Shown: positions 47,701-64,000 of the stretch, piece after piece
How the letters are laid out: the number at the start of each line of letters is the position of its first letter
Numbering within the stretch: the first letter of the stretch is position 1
Origin: Ciona savignyi
Taxonomy: Eukaryota; Chordata; Ascidiacea; Phlebobranchia; Cionidae
DNA length: 64,000 bases
Assembly (NCBI GenBank): GCA_000149265.1
Contig: CH002666.1
Location: 54,369 to 118,368, forward strand
Direction of reading: 5' to 3'
Notes under the pieces: model-generated
What the model was told of the DNA's origin: nothing
Database searches by the model: none
What the model saw: the letters and a program-made list of their open reading frames with translations, nothing else
Position numbers and translations under genes: made by a program

Positions 47701-50700
47701 CACACGGGCAATCGTCAGATACAGTCCGATAACCGCAACTATTGCAGTGTGTTGTATATTATAGACCCGTTCCTTCAATTTCGTAGAACCCACTAGTTCG
47801 CTGGGTTCAGGCAATGTCCGTAAAGTGCCTTGCCCAAGAACACAACAGACTAACTAGCAACCAGTTTCGCACCTACAACCTTTCGATTGACAGGCGACGC
47901 ACTAAACTGTCAGACTAACCGGCCGGAGCTAAAATATTTATCGTAGTACTAATCTCCGGATAAAATGATTAAACTTTAAACGAAACGTTCTGCTATTCTT
48001 ACATAAACGAATCATTACATAATTCCTCATAAAACAAAAGAGTGTCAATCACTTCTTAAGCACACTTTTATTAAAATCCGTTTTGATGGTTTATTATATA
48101 TTTCTGTATGGAGATATTGATAATGTTTTATGGTGTACATGAAAATGTTAAACATGCAGAAAAGATGCGATTTGTTCTAAATTTGCCACCATAAATAAAA
48201 AAAAATATTAGCTGACATCTCTAAAAGATTTATCTTGTTTTGGTCTTTCCTTCTTTTTTATATGGAGCATAATTATATAAGATTGATCACTAACTTCAAT
48301 GTTTTTTTTAAAGATTTTTCTTAAATATATTAAAACACATATTTTTATTCATATTTAAATTTTCTATCTATTTATGTTGGTTTTGAGTGTCCAGCTCAAT
48401 TAATCGCACCATAATAGTGTTTTATATTTATAATCGCCTATTATCAATTGTGTTTGTCTATTTTTCTTTCTGTTTACATCAAATGTGTATAAACATTAAC
48501 GAAAACGCATTTATATAATTCGACTGGTAAAATAACTCTTACGTTATGATCTTTTTTCCTTTTGATACCCAAAACATATGCTAATTGCAAAAACCTGTTT
48601 CACAGCAGAGGCCAATCCAACCACTCATGCAGATGCATCCAGACGAGGTAATGTTTCCTCTATGCGAGCATGATCGATTACACGGCGATATCTGAATTGT
48701 GTCGTTGCTGCACGATCTTCCGCCACATTGCGGTGTGTCAACGATCGATCTCGATCGTGATTTGTAGCCATCTGGTCCACAAGATGCCGAACAACTGCCC
48801 CATCCTGTCCATTGACTCATCTTGCAGTCAACTGTTTATGAATGGAATAATCAGATGTAAAGAATAATAAATAAATAATAAATTTGTGACATATTTACAT
48901 TACAAGTATGAATTAATTCGCCTCCTTTATATTTTTTGGGAGAAACACATTTCTTCTTTTCATTTAAAAATGTACTTCCGCCGAAAACGCATTTTATTGA
49001 CGCATTTTTACTGCAAATTAAAATAAATATACACTTAAAGCTAGTGTAGTACCAGGACAGCAATTTGAACTGCAATTCCTTGCTTCATCTGTCACACCAG
49101 AGCATGTCTGCCCTCCGCATTGAGCTTGTATTGAGATGCCACGGTGTCTGCTCTGCGTGCCACCACCACAAGTTTTACTGCAACTGCATTTAACACGTTA
49201 TCACTTGGGTTAGAATATGTTAAAACAAATATTCACCTTAGCCATTGTGACCAATTTGTCCACTTGCAATCAACAGGACAACATACATCATTACAGAGCC
49301 GAACTTGGGTTGTGTTTCCAGTACACATCTTCCCGCCACATATTGCTTTAATAAGAATAGTCCGATTTCGTTCTTGAATGCCTGAATTACAGTTTAGTTT
49401 TTACTGCCAATTGCTAATATAGATAAATTGAATGTACCTGCACCACAAGACTTTGAACAACCACGCCAAGAGCTCCAGACATCCCACTCACATGCGATTG
49501 GACAACACATGTCATTGCACGTTCTGTAAACATATTATTCAATACGTATCTTTATTACCATCTATTACATGCTACACCGTACTAACCTGCTTTCGGATAA
49601 GAATCCTGTGCAACCCATACCACCATACATTGCTTGCACCGTGATATTGCGTTTTCTCTCCTGCGAACCACCACCGCAAGTACTGTTACATTCTGACCAA
49701 CCTGACCATTTTCCCCAGGAACAGTTTCTGGGGCAATTTAAAGTGTTGCAAGATCGAAAATCTGTAGCTGGTCCTGTACAAGAACTACCACCACAGCTTT
49801 TAGATACAGCAACACTACGAGATCTAGATTGGGTTCCTCCACCACAAGAAACAGAGCAAGATTTGAAGTTTGTCCATGAACCCCATCTACAGTTGACAGG
49901 GCAACATTCAGTGTTGCAAGATCGTGAGTTTGTAGCTGGTCCTGTACACGATCTACCACCACAGCTTTTAGATACGGCAACACTGCGAGATCTAGATTGG
50001 GTTCCTCCACCACAAGAAACAGAGCAAGATTTAAAGTTTGTCCAAGAACCCCATCTACAGTTGACAGGGCAACACTGAGTGTTGCAAGATTGAGAGTTTG
50101 TTGATTGTTCTGTACAAGAACTACCACCACAACTGCTTGCCACGGCAACACTGCGGGATCTAGATTGGGTTCCTCCACCACAAGAAACAGAGCAAGATTC
50201 AAAGTTTGTCCAAGAACCCCATCGACAGTTGACAGGGCAACACTGAGTGTTGCAAGATTGAGAGTTTGTTGATTGTCCTGTACAAGAGCTACCACCACAG
50301 CTTTTAGATACGGCAACACTGCGAGATCTAGATTGGGTTCCCCCACCACAAGAAACAGAGCAAGATTTGAAGTTTGTCCAAGAACCCCATCTACAGTTGA
50401 CAGGGCAACACTGAGTGTTGCAAGATCGAGAGTTGGTTGCTGGTCCTGTACAAGAACTACCACCACAACTGCTTGCCACGGCAACACTGCGAGATCTAGA
50501 TTGGGTTCCTCCACCACAAGAAACAGAGCAAGATTTGAAGTTTGTCCATGAACCCCATCTACAGTTGACAGGGCAACACTGAGTGTTGCATGATCGAGAG
50601 TTTGTAGCTGGTCCTGTACAAGATCTACCACCACAACTGCTTGCCACGGCAACACTGCGAGATCTAGATTGGGTTCCTCCACCACAAGGAACAGAGCAAG

Positions 50701-52637
50701 ATTCAAAGTTTGTCCAAGAACCCCATCTACAGTTGACAGGGCAACACTGAGTGTTGCAAGATCGAGAGTTGGTTGCTGGTCCTGTACAAGAACTACCACC
50801 ACAACTGCTTGCCACGGCAACACTGCGAGATCTAGATTGGGTTCCCCCACCACAAGAAACAGAGCAAGATTTAAAGTTTGTCCAAGAACCCCATCTACAG
50901 TTGACAGGGCAACACTGAGTGTTGCAAGATCGAGAATCTGTTGCAGATCCGGAACAAGAGCTACCACCACAGCTTTGATGCACGGCAACACTGCGAGACC
51001 TGGTTTGTCTTCCACCACCACAGTTACGCGAGCAAGAGCCATACCTGCTCCAGCTACCCCATGCACATTGCACAGCGCAGCAACCAGTATTGCATGTCCT
51101 GGATTGGGTACTCGGCCCGGAACAGGCAGAACCTCCACAACTGGCCGATCTGCTTGGGCTTCTTGATCTTGTTTGAGTTCCACTGCCGCAGTTGCGAGAG
51201 CATCTTCCCCAAGACGACCACGATTTCCATAGACAGCTTACTGGTAATAATAAAACGGTCTTAATAGGTGGTCAGATAACTCAATTATTAATTAATGTTC
51301 GTGTTGGATTAAACACAAAGCCGGCATTTTTTCGATTCAGCTGTTGTTATTTGGAGAAAACTTGTATTTACTGTTTTTGTCACACAAAATGTCGGCTATT
51401 ACGACCAGAAGGTTATAATCGGAAATATATATATGAGTGGACGGTGGGAATGAAGCAAATTGACGACTAACTCGAGAGAACGCTTTTTTACGTATTCGTA
51501 GGTGATTTGACGATTGCCCGTGTGATAACACCCCGTGCTGTTTCCCATGTATTCACAAATATAAACGTAAATTTGCGTATCCTATCCTAAAAACTGAGAA
51601 ATAACATGGTATTGGTTGCAACTTTATCCTGTTAAGGAATTTTTCCGTATGATTTTAATAAACGTCAATCGTAATTCATGTTTATTATATCGTAATTTAC
51701 GTTAAATCGTAATTTACGTCATTGGTTTAGTTTATTTTAAAGGGCACGCGGACTCAACCGACCAGCTATAGTGATCAGTTTCTAACCTTCGACTAAAACA
51801 CAACTCACTAACCTACAGTAAGCTATTCAACAGGAAGCGATGTACTTTTGGTTAATCCTATTTCTTCAGTGATTTTTAATGCAAATTTCAAATGCAACAC
51901 AAGCAATTATGGGCCATAATCAAATATAAATAAATAAAACATCATTTGTAACTTTCTATGATTTTTTAGCCTAGATTAAAAGTGTCACTTATACCTGCGC
52001 AGCAATGCGTATTGCACGCTCTTGACCCAGATGGCTTATTGCACCCCCCACACGCCCCTTGGTGTCTTGTCAATATCGGAGCTTGGGTTCCCCTTCCACA
52101 TTGTTTACTGCATGATCCCCAATGCCACTGACACGGGGTCGTGTCGCACCTCCTCCTTCTCCTGCGACGCCTAAGTAAATTGTATATTTAACGATTTCTT
52201 CGGATAGTAAATACATGGTGTTTTTGTTTCCTGAACTCAAAGTGAATAAGAAGGCTTTCGTTATAAACCCTAATTAAGATATATATAGGCCTAAGCGATA
52301 TGAGATAAATCAACAAAAGATATAGCGCAGTTAAAATCGTAAACACCAAAACTAATTTTGTCGTTTAAGGTTCAGACAATGTCCGGTAATTGCCCTGCTC
52401 AAAGACACAACTGACTAGCAGGCGATGAGTTTCGCACCTGCAACCTTTCGGTTAAAAGGCTTCGAACTAAATCGACAGACTAACCGGTATAGGACTATAT
52501 ACCAATTGGGCAATTATACCTAATTCGTTGACTTTAATATCAAATACCCATTTGATACAATCAACTTACCAAGCCTCCGACGCAGTTATTAAAATGAAAA
52601 TCGTTATGACCAGCAACAGATTTAAACAGAGCTTCAT
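41798..52637 (-). CDS. Type I membrane protein with TSP1 array and ten EGF modules
   Basis: Exons (minus): 52637-52570, 52170-51995, 51240-49587, 49523-49438, 49381-49237, 49183-49053, 48831-48595, 47621-47499, 47228-47106, 46824-46702, 46051-45929, 45716-45594, 45295-45161, 44422-44294, 43935-43813, 43368-43246, 42846-42718, 42151-42006, 41821-41798. They sum to 3921 nt, 1306 residues plus stop, all phases agreeing. Order: signal peptide [20 protein letters not shown]; a run of seven Arg; a TSP1 domain; ten TSP1 domains in one 1654-nt exon (seven near-identical); about three more TSP1 domains over exons 4-7; an EGF-like half-module ([15 protein letters not shown]); ten EGF domains each starting D-I/L/V-N/D-E-C (calcium-binding type), one per exon, phase 1-1; a transmembrane helix [20 protein letters not shown]; cytoplasmic RPFMIPVV. 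It probably binds ligand or matrix at the cell surface. No named orthologue recognised. The exon 7 donor (GTTTTT) is weak. Confidence 0.88.
42006..42151 (-). other. Transmembrane exon of the TSP1/EGF protein
   Basis: Phase 1 acceptor TTTTTAG, then a Ser/Gln-rich stalk ([16 protein letters not shown]) and one hydrophobic segment of about 21 residues flanked by KPR outside and R inside. The donor GTGAGT is in phase 0. It joins to a 24-nt terminal exon at 41821-41798 whose acceptor is ATTTACAG and which encodes PFMIPVV and a stop. Confidence 0.8.
42858..43140 (-). mobile_element. Long SINE, inverted, in EGF intron
   Basis: Reverse complement copy: ATATTCATGTTTATCCCCCT, GGGTTTAACACATGGGCAAT, TTAATCTGCTGGGTTCAGGC and AGACAAACCGGCCGGACGG at the tRNA-like end. 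The A/T tail starts about 12 bp from the acceptor of the last EGF exon (42846). Confidence 0.9.
44588..44835 (+). repeat. Dispersed repeat, family B, copy 2
   Basis: It matches the copy at 27268-27560: TAGTTTAGTTTATTCCTTTT, CCCCAGTATTAAAA, GACACGGCCGCCAAACCTAA and TTTAATTAAGACCAAACG. It lies in the intron between two EGF exons, directly before a SINE. Confidence 0.6.
44845..45104 (+). mobile_element. Long SINE, diverged at 5' end
   Basis: AGGTTCCAAACTGGTTGCAA, TTGGGCAAGGCACTTAACAG and ATTCACGGGGATAAACATGA are present. The central GGTGATCTGACGATTGC block is deleted. Confidence 0.8.
45326..45516. repeat. About 30-bp intronic minisatellite, six copies
   Basis: The unit is roughly GATGACATCCAGCCAAAAGT plus GAATTTTGGT, with point variation between copies. 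It lies in the intron between two EGF exons. It makes an open minus-strand frame of W-M-S/P repeats, but no splice sites connect it to the gene. Confidence 0.85.
47648..47936 (-). mobile_element. Long SINE, inverted, near full length
   Basis: Reverse complement copy from GATAGGATAGAATATTCATG to ACTAACCGGCCGGAGC, with the GGTTCAGGCAATGTCCGTAA and TTGCCCAAGAACACAACAGA landmarks. It lies between the last TSP1 exon and the first EGF exon, ending about 27 bp from that EGF exon. Confidence 0.9.
49730..50905 (-). repeat. 168-bp coding tandem repeat, seven near-identical TSP1 domains
   Basis: Each 56-residue unit reads [20 protein letters not shown], then a [13 protein letters not shown]-type strand and a CNTQCC ending. 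Differences are few ([32 protein letters not shown]) and are shuffled among units, as expected from gene conversion or unequal crossing-over inside the exon. WxxW is reduced to WGSW in these units, and the CSVSCGGG and R-x-R layers are kept. Confidence 0.93.
51497..51590 (+). mobile_element. Long SINE 3' fragment
   Basis: GTAGGTGATTTGACGATTGC, CCGTGTGATAACACCCC and a terminal CGTATCCTATCCTAA remain. It lies upstream of the large TSP1 exon in intron 2. Confidence 0.7.
52368..52493 (-). mobile_element. Long SINE 5' fragment, inverted
   Basis: GTTCAGACAATGTCCGGTAA, TCGCACCTGCAACCTTTCGG and ACAGACTAACCGG are present. Only the tRNA-like half remains, in intron 1 of the membrane gene. Confidence 0.75.
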
Positions 52638-52721
52638 TTTCTGTTCTAAAGAAGTAGGCCTAATGCATAAACACTAATTTTAATTTTAGAGCAATTTATG
52701 TATGTTTTACATTAATTACGT

Positions 52722-52733
52722 TATATATATATA
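52722..52733 (-). promoter_or_regulatory. Possible TATA box of the TSP1/EGF membrane gene
   Basis: TATATATATATA lies 85-96 bp upstream of the start codon at 52637, on the correct side. Simple TA repeats are common here, so this is only a candidate. Confidence 0.3.
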
Positions 52734-54269
52734 AAAAATTCACAAGAAATTAATTCAGTCTACTTTTTTTCTTTACTTTATTGGATTTGCACTATATAGT
52801 AAAATTAATTGTTAAAAAAAACTTTATTATATGTAAGACATATCCCCGAAAAGTGTTGATTCCAATAAAATACCAGTATATATAGAGTTAAGTGACTCAT
52901 TATAGTGACGATGCTATTTGCTGATTAAAATTTCTTACTCGTTAACAAGGAAGTAAATCTGACATCATTAATTACCTCACCAGAAGACAATGAATAGAAG
53001 TAATTGATTGTGTAAGGGTAACAATATTACACATATCTTGCTTTTTACGTTTTCCAAACATAAGCCAACAGTGATTCTTATTCGGTGTTCGCATTTTACT
53101 TTTATGAATTTATCTTTTTAAAAATGTGATGATGATATTAAAGTCGCTTACACGTGTTTAAAGCAAATACAAAACATTGTCGTTTTTCGTGTTAACACAG
53201 ATTAAAAAAGTGTGTTTAATGTCCCATCCTAATAAGTAAAGAAAAGAAGCCAAATGAAATCTACTAAATGCTTTTATACACTTGTTTAAACAACGTGCGT
53301 CCTTTTACCTGATCAGCTGGCTACTGACAAGAGCAGGCAAATTCTTCCACACATGAAGTTCGTCCAATTTTCTATTCGATTTTAATTATTGTTTCCAGAA
53401 TGAAACTGCTTATAAGGCAGTGTTAAATTTATATTGATAAAGGTATATTTGATGAGAATAAAAATCAAAGAACCGTTGCTCATATAAACCAGAATGCCCA
53501 AGACGAGTGTTTCAATTCCCAAAAACTATTTAATACGCGAGAACACCATGAAGACGAAAATATCCCCCACCGTTTTACGTTACGCAACAATTTGCCACAT
53601 AATCCAATTCCTTATACTTTCCTTGAAGTAGGCCTACTTTCTAATCCGAATTGAAACGAATAACATAATAATTTATAAAGTTTTTTTTTTATTTTTGCGC
53701 TCACATTTTGTTAATGTTATTTTGCAATAAACATCAGCGAAACAGAAACTGCTGAAACCAGTACTTCCAGTTACAAAGACGATAAATGTTGTCGTGTAAG
53801 CAAAACCTAAAGTCACGCGCGATGTACTGTTTCGATCACATTGTTATTAATTCGCTTTCTATTTTTTTAGATGACAACAATGATATATCCTAATATGTTA
53901 TACAATATACATATTTATCGTTACAGCCGATGAAGGCTTAATTAATACGTGTAGTAAAGTCAGGGGTAGGCAACCTTTTCCACTTAAATAAACATTTTAA
54001 ACGATATTCCACAAAATAAACATTACTGGGAGCCGCAAAACTAACAATATTTTTGCAATTTCAAGAAAATAACACTGTGTAATATAAAAAAACGCGAGTG
54101 TTAGTCTGTTTGTTTTTACTTATTCGTGGGTATTAAACTTATTAAGCGCTCGCTACAGTAGCATTAAAAATAATAAGAACCGCATAAGAAGAAAGAAACA
54201 GCCGTAGGTTGCTAACTTCTGTTCTAAGTTAACAATACAACAATTTAAAGCTTGGTGGAAATATATTGG

Positions 54270-54500
54270 AATAATACGGAAATACTAAAAGGGGGAAAAG
54301 TGGAAAGGAGGGAAGGAGGAAAAGCGCACATTAAAATGAAGATTATGACATTAGAGTTAGTTTTAAACATGGGGTTGGAGTTAGGGTTAATTCTGGGATC
54401 AAGATTAGTGTTCAGTGAAGGGTTTAAATTCATTTCCGTAATTTTAGTGAGCATAGTTTCCCTCCTTCCCCCTTTCCCTCTTGTTAGTGTTGCCCTATGA
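54270..54500. mobile_element. MITE-like repeat, copy 3
   Basis: ACTAAAAGGGGGAAAAGTGG at the left and CCCCCTTTCCCTCTTGTTAG at the right are imperfect inverted ends. The core has GCGCACATTAAAATGA and GGGTTGGAGTTAGGGTTAAT. Both strands carry short open frames that belong to the repeat. Confidence 0.6.
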
Positions 54501-55443
54501 TACCAAAAATAGGGGAGGATTTTCCATGACTGTATTGTTACTTTTTGTGTGTTGTTTTTAAGAATGCAGTTATTACACGCGGTGATAAGACGATATATTT
54601 TGATTTTTGGGGGTTAACGGAAATTCTTTAGTTTTATATCTTATTAGTTCGAAAACTTCGTTTTGTAGTTCAAAGTTATCGGAACAGAGAATAAATACTA
54701 CTACGGCGTTAAAAAAGCAGAAACAGAAAAGTGATTCTACTGATTCATTATAAGTGCAGGATTTATAAGGTTTTTATTCTGTATCACCGTGGCAATAAAT
54801 TCTTTACGAATATGTAAGGAACGGGTAATCGCCAGATTGTCTAGCATCCACTTGACGCCTAGTTATATTGCAATCTATTTTCTATTTGTCTGATACATTC
54901 TTGCTGTTTAAGTACAACCCATTAATCTGATGGGATCACACAATGTTCGCTAAGCGCCCCACTCAAGGACCTAACCGACTTATGTAGGATTCTATAGGTG
55001 ATTTATCCTATATTATACACTGCTTACCCAATTTATATCAGCAAAAAGCTATGGAAATAGAATAGGATTTTCATATTCCACTGGGGTAAGGCAATGTCTT
55101 TTAAAAGTGCCCAAAGTCACAACCGATAGCAAGATACTATAGTTTCAAATTAACCCTTCGGCTAAAAAGCAACGCACTAACCCACCATGATTTTCGATCG
55201 GAAAGTTTTAAACGTAACCAGATCGGAAATTTACTACATGTCGCAAAAAAAGAAATAAATCAACATCCGTTCTATTTTTAAAACGGTACTTTTAATAACA
55301 TGGTTTTAATAAAAGTTTATACGATTATATATTTTGATTATTAGTTTGCAGGTATTATAATTTTAATATACTGAATACAACATTATAAAATAAGTTAATA
55401 CAGGATAATACTAAAACTGCCATCAACCAAGAAGACCTATATT

Positions 55444-64000
<8,557 letters not shown>

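Larger units (their letters stand above)
52638..55443. other. Intergenic region between EEF1A and the TSP1/EGF membrane gene
   Basis: AT-rich, holding the membrane-gene promoter at the low end, the EEF1A 3'UTR at the high end, a MITE-like copy at 54270-54500 and two eroded inverted SINE pieces at about 54815-54985 and 55050-55185. No supportable gene. Confidence 0.55.

Noticed and set aside
49569-51264. Overlapping ORFs on the plus strand and in a second minus frame across the TSP1 array
   Set aside because: They are shadows of the 168-bp TSP1 repeat. Only the frame with [12 protein letters not shown] and the Cys pattern is coherent and joins neighbouring exons in phase.

Overview
The window is eukaryotic: intron-rich, AT-rich, with SINE-like elements, minisatellites and two N gaps. 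The gene content (multi-TSP1 and TSP1/EGF secreted or membrane proteins, GCP6, CCDC124, EF1-alpha) and a very abundant tRNA-headed repeat ending in CTATCCTATCC suggest an ascidian of the Ciona type. The species call is inference. All five genes I can support lie on the minus strand, so transcription runs from high to low coordinates.

Right to left: (1) EEF1A, an intron-split elongation factor 1-alpha, 62790-55444, nine coding exons, 464 residues. (2) A single-pass membrane protein, 52637-41798, 19 coding exons, 1306 residues: signal peptide, a long TSP1 array, ten EGF modules, a transmembrane helix and an eight-residue tail. (3) CCDC124, one exon, 35577-34897. (4) TUBGCP6 (gamma-tubulin complex component 6), 34002-14998, 26 coding exons recovered with consistent phases; exon 18 is cut by an N gap. 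(5) A secreted TSP1/mucin-like giant, 13402 to beyond base 1: signal peptide, unrecognised Cys-rich segment, six TSP1 domains, then one exon of over 7.3 kb carrying about 50 copies of an 81-bp (27-residue) Ser/Thr/Asn-rich repeat. That exon is interrupted by a net +2 frame break at about 4876.

Splice models were built by hand from GT-AG sites, phase matching and family resemblance. Exon lengths sum to whole codons for EEF1A (1395 nt), the TSP1/EGF membrane gene (3921 nt) and the first eight exons of the giant gene (1233 nt), which supports the joins.

Noncoding space holds many copies of one long SINE (both strands), a shorter tRNA-like element present singly and as a tandem array in an EEF1A intron, a piggyBac-like element with TTAA target sites, a MITE-like family, a 337-bp satellite, several intronic minisatellites and TGACG-rich short repeats near EEF1A. 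The genes do not form an obvious pathway. EF1-alpha and CCDC124 act at the ribosome, TUBGCP6 in microtubule nucleation, and the two TSP1 proteins outside the cell or at its surface.
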